Shown: piece by piece, positions 28,011-35,908 of the stretch | How positions within the stretch are numbered: the stretch's first letter is position 1 | Layout: every line of letters starts with the position of its first letter | DNA from: Flavobacterium sp. N502540 | GTDB taxonomy: Bacteria; Bacteroidota; Bacteroidia; Flavobacteriales; Flavobacteriaceae | Assembly: GCF_025947365.1 (NCBI RefSeq) | Contig: NZ_CP110012.1 | Location: 1,860,001-1,924,000, forward strand | Direction of reading: 5' to 3' | DNA: 64,000 nt | Program-made: the position numbers and the translations under genes | The notes under the pieces: model-generated | What the model was told of the DNA's origin: nothing | Seen by the model: the letters and a program-made list of their open reading frames with translations, nothing else | Database searches by the model: none

Positions 28011-28273
28011 GCTCTGAAAGAGCTTAACCAATAGAATGGTGCGCAGCACTATGAGTAATGATAGCGAATATCGGTTACGCCCTGAAAGGGCAGAAGCTTA
28101 CACGCAAAAAGTTGATTTTATTCTGTTTTGAATTATATTTTATAAAAGAGCGGTTTGGTCTTTATTGAAAATTGTAAGGTATAAGTTTGCTTTTGCCCTT
28201 TCAGGGCAATTCTACACCTTAGTCTAATTCATAGTGCTGCGCACGATGTTGTTGCTTTTCAGGCTTTCAGCCT
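28011..28273. repeat. Nested inverted-repeat element of small hairpins
   Basis: GTGCGCAGCACTATGA (28039-28054) is exactly mirrored at 28229-28244, and GCCCTGAAAGGGC (28079-28091) at 28195-28207. An outer pair GCTCTGAAAGAGC / AGGCTTTCAGCCT is imperfect. Each arm is itself a small hairpin. There is no ORF inside. It may be a non-autonomous mobile or REP-like element. Confidence 0.7.
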
Positions 28274-28309
28274 TTTTCTTCCCGACTTTTGTTCTTGATC
28301 CTTTTTTTA

Positions 28310-28413
28310 CGCAGATTGCTTCGCCAATTCGCTTTCGCTCGGGTTAGCTGATTGTGCTGATTTTTTTGTTTGGTATTCTGCAAAACAATCTAAATAAATC
28401 TGCTAAATCTGCG
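28310..28413. repeat. Second intergenic element with CGCAGATT ends
   Basis: CGCAGATT (28310-28317) and AATCTGCG (28406-28413) are inverted ends around a non-coding core of mixed composition. Similar AAATCTGCG-type stretches are, from memory, common between flavobacterial genes. Confidence 0.5.
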
Positions 28414-28469
28414 GGAGTTTAAAAAAATTTGTGGATGAATAAGTCAATAAAATTGAGGAGAGTTCTTTT

Positions 28470-29582
28470 TTATGCTCTGCTTTTTTTAGATTTTTTATTT
28501 CTTCCGTACCAGATGATAAAACCGGTTAGAGGAAGTGCGGCCGCAATTAAGCTTACGATAAAGGCAATAATTTTGCCGGGAAGGTTTAAGATTTGTCCGG
28601 TATGGATGCCATAATTCATTTCGACAACCTGTAGGCCTAAAGTTTTCTTTTGGTACGGTTCGCTTTGAATCAGTTTTCCGGTGTTCGGATGAAAATAATA
28701 GTTGCTTTGATGGTCGTATCGTAAAGCATGCGGATAAGCTCCTGTGTCGATTATATTACCTTTTTGCTGTGGAAATGTAACAAAATACATTTCGGCATCG
28801 GGTTGAAGTTTTGCGGTTGTTGTAAAAGCACGATCGACGGCAGTAACAGAGTTGCTGTTGAATTTGGTCGTATCGATGACAGGTACTTTTATTTCCTGCG
28901 TTTTGTCTCCCCCGAAATTGAATGCACTATAGATTCCGTCGCCTACCCATTCGTAGGTAAAAGTTAAACCGGTTATGGCTATAATTACGGCAATAATCGA
29001 AATGTAAAATCCGGAAGTATTGTGCCAGTCGTAATTGACACGTCTCCACTTAGCGGACCATTTTACAGTAAAGCTTCGTTTGAGATCACTTTTTCGTTTG
29101 GGCCACCATTGAATGAGTCCTGAAATTAATAGTAAAATAAAGATGATGGTTGCGCTTCCAATGATATGTTTTCCTATATAATCCGGTAAGAGTAAATACA
29201 AATGAATACGTTCGACAATAATGAAAAAGTCGGTATCGGGATCTTCGGTTTTTAAGTATTTTCCTGTGTAGGGATTGAAGTAGAGGTATCGATTTTCAAT
29301 GTCAGCATAGGTGTAAACAATTGCAGAACGATTTTTTCCGTAATACGAAACCATACTCGATTTGTAATTTGGAAGAATCTCTTTGGCTTTTTCCTTCAAC
29401 ACGGAGGGCAGAACAAAAGGTTTGTTCTGAGGATCAACGATTCGCCATTCTTTGCGGGTGATGTCTTTTATTTCATCATGGAAACAAAAAATACAACCCG
29501 TAATACTGATAATAAAAACAATAAGCCCGGAAATTAATCCGAGCCATTTGTGTAGAAATCGTATTTGTGTTTTGAATCCCAT
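28470..29582 (-). CDS. PepSY-domain inner-membrane protein (iron-locus associated)
   Basis: I start this 370-residue protein at the ATG at 29582 (MGFKTQIRFLHKWLGLISG). It has an N-terminal membrane helix with the conserved HKWLG start, a periplasmic PepSY region, two middle helices (IIGSATIIFILLLISGLIQWWPKR, GFYISIIAVIIAITGLTFTY) and a C-terminal helix. This is the PepSY-TM family, whose members act in ferric-siderophore reduction or release at the inner membrane. It is the last gene of the siderophore locus, and a separate promoter-like site precedes it. Confidence 0.85.
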   Translation of the reverse strand: MGFKTQIRFLHKWLGLISGLIVFIISITGCIFCFHDEIKDITRKEWRIVDPQNKPFVLPSVLKEKAKEILPNYKSSMVSYYGKNRSAIVYTYADIENRYLYFNPYTGKYLKTEDPDTDFFIIVERIHLYLLLPDYIGKHIIGSATIIFILLLISGLIQWWPKRKSDLKRSFTVKWSAKWRRVNYDWHNTSGFYISIIAVIIAITGLTFTYEWVGDGIYSAFNFGGDKTQEIKVPVIDTTKFNSNSVTAVDRAFTTTAKLQPDAEMYFVTFPQQKGNIIDTGAYPHALRYDHQSNYYFHPNTGKLIQSEPYQKKTLGLQVVEMNYGIHTGQILNLPGKIIAFIVSLIAAALPLTGFIIWYGRNKKSKKSRA

Positions 29583-29596
29583 TTTATCGTAAAACG

Positions 29597-29627
29597 CAAA
29601 ATTATACGCAAAATCAATGGGGAGCAA
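29597..29627 (-). promoter_or_regulatory. Possible internal promoter for the last PepSY gene
   Basis: On the minus strand TTG (29625-29627), 20 bp, then TAATTTTG (29597-29604). The leader would be only about 9 bases, which lowers confidence. Confidence 0.4.
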
Positions 29628-29637
29628 GTAATTTTAT

Positions 29638-31197
29638 TTATTTTTTAGAAACGGCTTCGTTTTTAGGTTTTAATGAATAGGCGACATAAAGAGTTATGGA
29701 AGCCAGGAATATCCAAAAAACATCTACAAAGAAGACTTGAATTCTGTTTTGCATAAAAGAGGTCCAAAACCAATTTCCGGAGACAATTCCGTTTGTAATT
29801 GGGATTAGAAAACCTAATACACTTCCTGAAATTAAGCAGCATTTGTTGGTAAATGCATCATTCTTTTTAAGGATGAAAAAGACTGTAAGAATAAGCCATC
29901 CTATAAAGTAAACCATGTATAACTGATCCTGAGTGAGAGGGTAGCATATTTTGGCAGCAATAAAAGCAAAGGCCGTAATCGGGTACATGCTCAGGCATAT
30001 GGCCAGATAAATTCGAACGACTCCGGCATTAAAGCGTCTTTTCTTTTCGGGTAAGTTGTTTTTTTGTCTGGCGACTAACCAAATCATAACTCCCGAAATG
30101 ATGACAAAACAGGTAATTATACCTAAAACGAAACTTACAATTTTGAGAGCATAACCTCCATAATCACCAAAATGTATGCGATACAGAACGTTTTTTACCA
30201 TGTCGAGATAGTTGTTTTGAGTAATCGGATTTTTTCGGGCAATTTCTTTTCCGTCCGCAATTCGATACACAATCTTTCCAATTCCGGTGAATTTTTTATG
30301 ACTTAACATTTGGCCTTCTACCAGAACATGCATGTTGGCATCTCCGTAATTCTGAATGAAAACACGGGTAATTTCAAAATCTTTCCAGCTGCTTTTTGTT
30401 TTCGCAACAAGCTGATCGATATTAAATGGGGCTGCTAATTTCTTATTATCGAATTTGTACTCAGGATCTTTATATTCCAGTTCTTTATATAATTTGTCCT
30501 GATCGCCTTTGTATAAAGCCATTACTGCCGGAGCCACAATTAAGAGTTTAATCATGAAAAAGGTTCCGGTTACGGCATATACAAATTGAAAAGGCAAACC
30601 AATCATTCCTAAGGCGGTATGTGCATCTGTCCATAAGGTTTTTAGTTTTTCTTTTGGGCGGAAGATATAGAAGTTAGAGATGATTTTTTTCCAATGCAGT
30701 AAAAGCCCTGTTACGATGGCAAATAAAAAAAACAAAGCGGTGAAACCCGAAAGGTAATATCCAACCGGATAAGGAATTTGTGCCAGAAAATGCAAGCGGT
30801 ATAAAAACTCTCCTAAAGAATAAGAATCTTCGTAAGTAAAGGTTTTGAAGGTTTTGGTGTCAAGGTAGAAGAACGATCCTTCTTGTTGTTTTTTGGGGGC
30901 CAAAGTATCTTTTGTACCCTCCATATAAACAGCCACTCTTCGTTCCGTACTTGGTTTCGAAATGGTAATGTTTCTTCCGTGTAAGACGTATTCTTTGTCC
31001 AGTTTTTGTAAAGCTGAAGTATAGTCGAGCTGGATTTCTTTGGTTAAAGCAGTAGATTCATTTCTTTCCCAATTGATAATTTCATCTCTGAAGAAAGAAA
31101 AGGACCCTGCGAAAAAAATCACAAAAAGCACTACACTAATCACAATTCCGCTAACGGTATGGGTATGAAAATAGATGTTGTAATTACGATTGTTCAT
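29638..31197 (-). CDS. Large PepSY-domain inner-membrane protein (iron-locus associated)
   Basis: This 519-residue protein has an N-terminal helix (HTHTVSGIVISVVLFVIFFAGSFSFFRDE), a periplasmic PepSY segment, helices around GYYLSGFTALFFLFAIVTGLLLHWKK and LGIITCFVIISGVMIWL, and a C-terminal four-helix extension that the shorter paralogue lacks. The family is tied to siderophore uptake and iron reduction. It starts 3 bp after the small gene upstream, so the two are co-transcribed. Confidence 0.85.
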   Translation of the reverse strand: MNNRNYNIYFHTHTVSGIVISVVLFVIFFAGSFSFFRDEIINWERNESTALTKEIQLDYTSALQKLDKEYVLHGRNITISKPSTERRVAVYMEGTKDTLAPKKQQEGSFFYLDTKTFKTFTYEDSYSLGEFLYRLHFLAQIPYPVGYYLSGFTALFFLFAIVTGLLLHWKKIISNFYIFRPKEKLKTLWTDAHTALGMIGLPFQFVYAVTGTFFMIKLLIVAPAVMALYKGDQDKLYKELEYKDPEYKFDNKKLAAPFNIDQLVAKTKSSWKDFEITRVFIQNYGDANMHVLVEGQMLSHKKFTGIGKIVYRIADGKEIARKNPITQNNYLDMVKNVLYRIHFGDYGGYALKIVSFVLGIITCFVIISGVMIWLVARQKNNLPEKKRRFNAGVVRIYLAICLSMYPITAFAFIAAKICYPLTQDQLYMVYFIGWLILTVFFILKKNDAFTNKCCLISGSVLGFLIPITNGIVSGNWFWTSFMQNRIQVFFVDVFWIFLASITLYVAYSLKPKNEAVSKK

Positions 31198-31200
31198 GGA

Positions 31201-31503
31201 TTATTTTGCTATTGGATTGTAGGTTTGACCCAGGTATATTAAAAGAGAGAAAAGTAAAGTAATAAGGATGTAGATTCCCCATATTTTCCATCCGCTTTTG
31301 GCCAGAAAGGCAACGACCATCAGGGCTACCCAGAGGATGAATCCGCTAAAAGCCATGGTCATCAATATATCGGCACGGCTGAACCAGGCTGCTAAGGCCA
31401 AATGAAAGGTGACTGAAACAAAATAGCCGCCTACTATGGCAGCTGTGATTTTGGCAAATCTTTGCCATTTGGATTGGGTTAAATATTTTGGATTGGCCGG
31501 CAT
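31201..31503 (-). CDS. Small three-helix membrane protein (DUF3649-like)
   Basis: This 100-residue protein has three hydrophobic segments (about residues 16-40, 46-66, 72-92). The opening KWQRFAKITAAIVGGYFVSVTFHLALAAWFSR resembles DUF3649 proteins, which occur with PepSY proteins and TonB receptors in iron-uptake clusters of other bacteria. The location here fits. Assignment to that family is from pattern and context, not from a search. Confidence 0.65.
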   Translation of the reverse strand: MPANPKYLTQSKWQRFAKITAAIVGGYFVSVTFHLALAAWFSRADILMTMAFSGFILWVALMVVAFLAKSGWKIWGIYILITLLFSLLIYLGQTYNPIAK

Positions 31504-31516
31504 ATTTTAAAATGAA

Positions 31517-31849
31517 TTAGTAGTAATAAAATTCCAGTAGCGCTGCGAGGATAAAAAAACCGAGAATAGCAAAGCGGCTTATTTTTTTTAGAGGAGTCAG
31601 AATGATGATCAAACTTCCAATAGTCATGAGCTGAATAAAGAACATTAGGGTTCCGCAGCACAAAGATTGTGTAAACAGCCAGAGCGCATAAGCCAGTAAA
31701 AGAAGTCCAAGGCCTAAAAACCGGGTTGGTTTAGGATTGTTTTTCATCCATTTTTCGAAACCTAAATCATACGATAATGTGGCTCTTTTCGAGGTGTAGT
31801 ACAGCGTGTAAAAAGCTAAAAAGACAATAAGACTTGCGATTGTGATCAT
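31517..31849 (-). CDS. Small membrane protein (DUF3325-like)
   Basis: This 110-residue protein has about four hydrophobic segments. The middle part, KPTRFLGLGLLLLAYALWLFTQSLCCGTLMFF, resembles the RxxGxxLL...GxxxW layout of DUF3325 proteins, which also accompany PepSY/siderophore clusters. It is the first small gene after the receptor and lies behind the receptor's terminator-like hairpin. Confidence 0.6.
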   Translation of the reverse strand: MITIASLIVFLAFYTLYYTSKRATLSYDLGFEKWMKNNPKPTRFLGLGLLLLAYALWLFTQSLCCGTLMFFIQLMTIGSLIIILTPLKKISRFAILGFFILAALLEFYYY

Positions 31850-31863
31850 GATTGACGAAATTT

Positions 31864-31899
31864 AAAAAACACCTTTCCCGTAAAGAAAGGTGTTTTTTT
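31864..31899 (-). terminator. Hairpin between the siderophore receptor and its downstream genes
   Basis: AAAAAACACCTTTC and GAAAGGTGTTTTTT pair around a 7-base loop, with T runs on the minus strand. It stands only a few bases past the receptor stop, so expression of the downstream genes needs read-through or another start. Confidence 0.8.
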
Positions 31900-31907
31900 G
31901 ATTTTTA

Positions 31908-34373
31908 TTAGAATTTATAAGCGAAACTTACCGCTGCGCTTCTCATGTTTCTGGGATGAATCGTAGACCATCCATCATAAGTATCTGCATTTGCAATGTT
32001 ATCCATCTTTAAGGTTAAAGTGAATTTCTCTGCAGTATAGAAAATAGAAGAGTTTAATACCGTATATTCAGGAATCGTGAACGCTCCGGTTATTTTTCTG
32101 TTCATGATTTTGTTATCACCCACATAATTTCCTCCAAAACCTAATCCGAAACCTTGTAGTGGTCCTTCCAAAAATTTGTAGCTGGCCCAAAGATTGGCTA
32201 AATTTCTTGCTCCTGCGCTTTCCGGTCTGAAGTTTACAAATTCAGGATCACCTGCCGTAAGTACTGCATCATTATAGCTGTAGCCAAATACAATATTTAA
32301 ACCGGCAACAGGGTTAGAAACGATTTCGGCTTCGAAACCTTTATTTCTCTGACCTCCATTTTGGTAAGAAGTAGAGTTTGTAGCATCGGTTCTGATGCTG
32401 TAGACCTGATCGGTAACTTTGATATCATAGTAACTGAAAGTGGCGTAAAGTTTGTCTTTGAAAAGGTTCAGTTTAGTACCAACTTCAAATTGATTAGCAT
32501 GTTCCGGGTTGTAAATTCTTGGAGTTCCCACACCTGCAATCAGGTCTTCTCCGGGAGCAACGTTTGAAAATCCATCCATATAATTGGCGAAAACAGAAAC
32601 TTTATCCAAAATCGGCTGATACACTAATCCGAATTTAGGAGAAAAAGCAGTTTGATTGTATCCTCCGTTGTCGGCGTTCATAAAGCGGTCTACACGTACA
32701 CTTGCCATGGCAGACAATGCCGGAGTAAAATTGATGACATCCGAAACATAAACACTGTACACTTCCTGTTTTGTTTTGTTATTGTTTGTTTTTGCTTTTG
32801 CTAAAAGAGCATCGGTTCCGGCTTTTGATAAATTTCCGTTATCATCGGTTGTAATGTATTTTGCAGGATCGGTAATTTTGTAGACCTCTTCGTTAACTGT
32901 TTTCAAACTGGCATTACCAATGTATACATCTCCATTTGCGACATATCCGGTACTGTTGTTTATCAATGAAGTGTTGAAGTAGTCAAAACCTGTAACAATT
33001 CTGTTTCTTAAGGTTCCTATTTTAAAATCACCTATGAAATTCTGTTGAATATCAGTGGTTAAAGTTGTCGAATTTTGATAGTTTAAAGAACGACCTAATA
33101 CTATTCCTTCGGTAATAGTGGGTATTGATTTCGTTTTTTCGTACAGATAGGTGTAGTAACCTTCAGACTTTGTTGATCCTCTGGAAACCACTGTTTGTGA
33201 GGTCCATTCGTTATTAAACTTGTAAATCATCTGTCCTTGCAGATTGTATGAAGGTGTTTCTATAGCAAGCTGGTTACTGGTATAAGAACGTTTGTTGTCA
33301 TAGCCTAGTTCTTTCATATTGTGAACTCTTAAAGGCGCATCTCTGTCTAAAAACAACATGGTTGGATTGGTCGCTTTATTGTTCATGAATTCAGTATTAA
33401 CAAAAAACGAAAGTTTATCGTTTACTTCGTAAGACAGAGAAGGGGCAAAAAAGAATGATTTTTTAAATCCTGCATCCTGAAAACTATTTTCATTGTGATA
33501 AGCAGAGTTGATGCGTAGGTTTACTTTGTGCTCGTCGTCTAATGGGGTGTTGACGTCGGCAGTAACTCTGTTTAATCCGTAACTTGCAGCGGTGTAGCTT
33601 ATTTCTCCTCCGAAATGATCGTAAGGTCTTTTGGTTGTAATGTTGATTAATCCTCCGTAGGAAATAAGGCTGCTTCCAAACAAGGTTCCTGATGGCCCTT
33701 TGATTACTTCGATTCTGTCGATATTTGCAGGATCAAGACTTCCGTTTGTTAATCCCGGCAATCCGTTAATCATAGTAGGCTGAACAGCAAAACCTCTTAG
33801 AGAAAAGTAGCCTGCACCATCATTTCCGCGTCCTGTAGATGCCCAAAGTGGGGTTAGTCCCGGAGCGTTTTTAAGAGCGTCGTCGATATTGGTTACGACT
33901 TGTTCTTTTAGCAGCTCGCCTGTAATAGTAGAATAAACTTGCGGGTTTTCAAGATTTTTAAGAGGTAATCTTGATACTTGCTGGTTTTCTTTGCGGGCTA
34001 ACGGATTCTTTTTGCCGTGACCGTTGATTACGATTTCGTCCAGTTGTTCAGAATTGGAACTGATTGTGAAATCTTCAATTATTTCGTCTCCGCCATTAAG
34101 AGAAATACTTTTTTCTTTTGAAGAATGCCCAACCGCAGAAACTTTAATCACATAGTTTCCCGGTTTGATGTTTTTAATTTCGTAAAAACCTCTGCTGTCT
34201 GTATTGGTTCCTATTTTGGTCCCTTTTAAGATAATGGTCACATTATCTGCGGCCTGGTTGTTGGTAAGGCTAATTTGTCCTTTTATGCTTGCTCTTTGCT
34301 GTGCCCACATGGTTGGAGTCGCAAGCAGTGCAAAGAGAAAAGCCAAAAATGTTGTCGTGTATTTGGTTTTCAT
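31908..34373 (-). CDS. TonB-dependent siderophore receptor
   Basis: This 821-residue outer-membrane receptor has a signal peptide (residues 1-24, ending MWAQ) and a carboxypeptidase-regulatory-like domain (about 27-110). The plug domain (about 120-250) contains NAPGLTPLW ... GRGNDGAGYFSLRGF and IEVIKGPSGTLFGSS, typical of siderophore receptors. A 22-strand barrel follows, ending in aromatic AVSFAYKF. It should import a ferric siderophore using TonB energy. A TTG/TAAATTTG promoter and a 17-bp palindrome, possibly a Fur-type site, lie upstream. Confidence 0.9.
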   Translation of the reverse strand: MKTKYTTTFLAFLFALLATPTMWAQQRASIKGQISLTNNQAADNVTIILKGTKIGTNTDSRGFYEIKNIKPGNYVIKVSAVGHSSKEKSISLNGGDEIIEDFTISSNSEQLDEIVINGHGKKNPLARKENQQVSRLPLKNLENPQVYSTITGELLKEQVVTNIDDALKNAPGLTPLWASTGRGNDGAGYFSLRGFAVQPTMINGLPGLTNGSLDPANIDRIEVIKGPSGTLFGSSLISYGGLINITTKRPYDHFGGEISYTAASYGLNRVTADVNTPLDDEHKVNLRINSAYHNENSFQDAGFKKSFFFAPSLSYEVNDKLSFFVNTEFMNNKATNPTMLFLDRDAPLRVHNMKELGYDNKRSYTSNQLAIETPSYNLQGQMIYKFNNEWTSQTVVSRGSTKSEGYYTYLYEKTKSIPTITEGIVLGRSLNYQNSTTLTTDIQQNFIGDFKIGTLRNRIVTGFDYFNTSLINNSTGYVANGDVYIGNASLKTVNEEVYKITDPAKYITTDDNGNLSKAGTDALLAKAKTNNNKTKQEVYSVYVSDVINFTPALSAMASVRVDRFMNADNGGYNQTAFSPKFGLVYQPILDKVSVFANYMDGFSNVAPGEDLIAGVGTPRIYNPEHANQFEVGTKLNLFKDKLYATFSYYDIKVTDQVYSIRTDATNSTSYQNGGQRNKGFEAEIVSNPVAGLNIVFGYSYNDAVLTAGDPEFVNFRPESAGARNLANLWASYKFLEGPLQGFGLGFGGNYVGDNKIMNRKITGAFTIPEYTVLNSSIFYTAEKFTLTLKMDNIANADTYDGWSTIHPRNMRSAAVSFAYKF

Positions 34374-34400
34374 TATTATTTAGAATTGATTTTAATAGTG

Positions 34401-34431
34401 CAAATTTAAGTACAGAATACAAATCAAACAA
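34401..34431 (-). promoter_or_regulatory. Promoter of the siderophore receptor gene
   Basis: On the minus strand TTG (34429-34431), 20 bp, then TAAATTTG (34401-34408), 28 bp before the ATG. Confidence 0.6.
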
Positions 34432-34438
34432 ACTATTC

Positions 34439-34455
34439 TTATTTATTCTAAATAA
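34439..34455. promoter_or_regulatory. Palindrome upstream of the receptor promoter (possible Fur-type site)
   Basis: TTATTTA-TTC-TAAATAA has 7-bp arms and sits just upstream of the -33 box. An iron-responsive role is inferred only from the gene it precedes. Confidence 0.4.
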
Positions 34456-34534
34456 AACAATTTTTAAAGGGTAAAATTTTTTATTGTTTAATTTTTTAAC
34501 ATCTTAAGTCGATTTTAAGTTAATATTAAGAAAA

Positions 34535-34564
34535 AAAACCTGCTTCAGTTAAGAAGCAGGTTTT
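34535..34564 (-). terminator. Terminator after odhB
   Basis: AAAACCTGCTTC-AGTTAA-GAAGCAGGTTTT with an A run upstream, giving a T run on the minus strand. Confidence 0.88.
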
Positions 34565-34589
34565 GTATGATTGTTGAAAAGTATTACAA

Positions 34590-35825
34590 TTACAATTCTA
34601 AAGCGCGTTTAGCATCTCCATTCATCAATAACTCTAATGGATTTTCTAAAGCTTCTTTTACGGCTACTAAGAAACCAACTGACTCACGTCCGTCGATGAT
34701 TCTGTGATCGTAAGAAAGAGCTACGTACATCATTGGGTGAATTTCCACTTTACCGTTTACAGCAATTGGACGCTCGATGATGTTATGCATTCCTAAGATT
34801 CCTGACTGAGGAGGGTTGATAATTGGAGTACTCAACATACTTCCGAATACTCCACCATTAGTAATAGTGAAAGTTCCTCCCGTCATGTCGTCAACTGTAA
34901 TTTGACCGTCACGTGCTCTAAGCGCTAATCTTTTGATTTCAGCCTCGATTCCACGGAAAGTTAATAATTCAGCGTTACGAACTACTGGTACCATTAATCC
35001 TTTTGGTCCTGAAACTGCGATTGAGATGTCAGCAAAATCGTAAGCAATTTTGTAGTCACCATCCATCATTGAGTTAACATCAGGGTATAATTCTAAAGCT
35101 CTTGTAACTGCTTTTGTAAAGAATGACATGAATCCTAAACCTAAACCACCATGTTTTGCTTTGAAAGCATCTTTGTATTCGTTACGAATTTGGTTGATTG
35201 GTGTCATGTTTACTTCGTTGAAAGTAGTAAGCATAGCTGTTTCGTTTTTAGCCGAAACTAATCTCTCTGCTACTTTACGACGCAACATAGATAATTTTGT
35301 ACGCTCAGTTCCACGGCTTCCTCCTGTTGGAGTTCCCATTGAAGGTACTGCATTTACAGCGTCATCTTTAGTGATTCTGCCACCTTTACCAGTTCCTGAA
35401 ACTGAAGCCGGAGCAATGTTTTTCTCGTCTAATATTTTTCTTGCTGCCGGAGATGGAGTTCCTGCTGCGTAACTTGTTGCTGCCGGAGCCTGAACCGGAG
35501 CAGCTTTTGGTGCTTCAGCTTTTACTTCCGCTTTTGGTGCTTCTGCCTTTGGAGCTTCAGCAGCCGGAGCAGATCCTGATGGTTTAGCTGCGTCAGTATC
35601 GATTAAACAAACTACAGCACCTACCGCTACTGTATCACCTTCTTCTGCTTTAAGCGTAATAACTCCGCTCATTTCAGCAGGAAGTTCAAGAGTAGCTTTG
35701 TCTGAATCAACTTCAGCAATAGCCTGATCTTTTTCTACATAATCGCCGTCTTTTACTAACCAAGTTGCGATTTCAACTTCTTTTATAGATTCCCCTGGTG
35801 AAGGGACTTTCATTTCTAAAATCAT
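34590..35825 (-). CDS. odhB: 2-oxoglutarate dehydrogenase E2 (dihydrolipoyl succinyltransferase)
   Basis: This 411-residue E2 core protein has an N-terminal lipoyl domain with the modified Lys43 in [10 protein letters not shown], an Ala/Pro/Glu/Lys-rich linker (about 83-115), a peripheral-subunit-binding domain (about 118-150) and a C-terminal acyltransferase domain with the catalytic block [14 protein letters not shown]. It transfers succinyl groups to CoA in the TCA cycle. It follows odhA on the same strand after an 83-bp gap containing short repeats. Confidence 0.95.
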   Translation of the reverse strand: MILEMKVPSPGESIKEVEIATWLVKDGDYVEKDQAIAEVDSDKATLELPAEMSGVITLKAEEGDTVAVGAVVCLIDTDAAKPSGSAPAAEAPKAEAPKAEVKAEAPKAAPVQAPAATSYAAGTPSPAARKILDEKNIAPASVSGTGKGGRITKDDAVNAVPSMGTPTGGSRGTERTKLSMLRRKVAERLVSAKNETAMLTTFNEVNMTPINQIRNEYKDAFKAKHGGLGLGFMSFFTKAVTRALELYPDVNSMMDGDYKIAYDFADISIAVSGPKGLMVPVVRNAELLTFRGIEAEIKRLALRARDGQITVDDMTGGTFTITNGGVFGSMLSTPIINPPQSGILGMHNIIERPIAVNGKVEIHPMMYVALSYDHRIIDGRESVGFLVAVKEALENPLELLMNGDAKRALEL

Positions 35826-35839
35826 CTTATTTCTTTGTT

Positions 35840-35900
35840 TAAAGTTTATTTTGTTTAAAGTTTCAGGTTTTGTAGGGGCCCGAAACTTTAAACTTGAAAC
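35840..35900. repeat. Inverted short repeat between odhA and odhB
   Basis: GTTTAAAGTTTCAGGTTTT is mirrored by GAAACTTTAAACTTGAAAC. It has the same heptamer-like theme (GAAACTT) as the arrays at 18621 and 44658. Confidence 0.55.
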
Positions 35901-35908
35901 ATTGTTTT

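Noticed and set aside
28011..28413. Insertion sequence
   Set aside because: No transposase frame or fragment lies in the stretch; only inverted repeats are visible.
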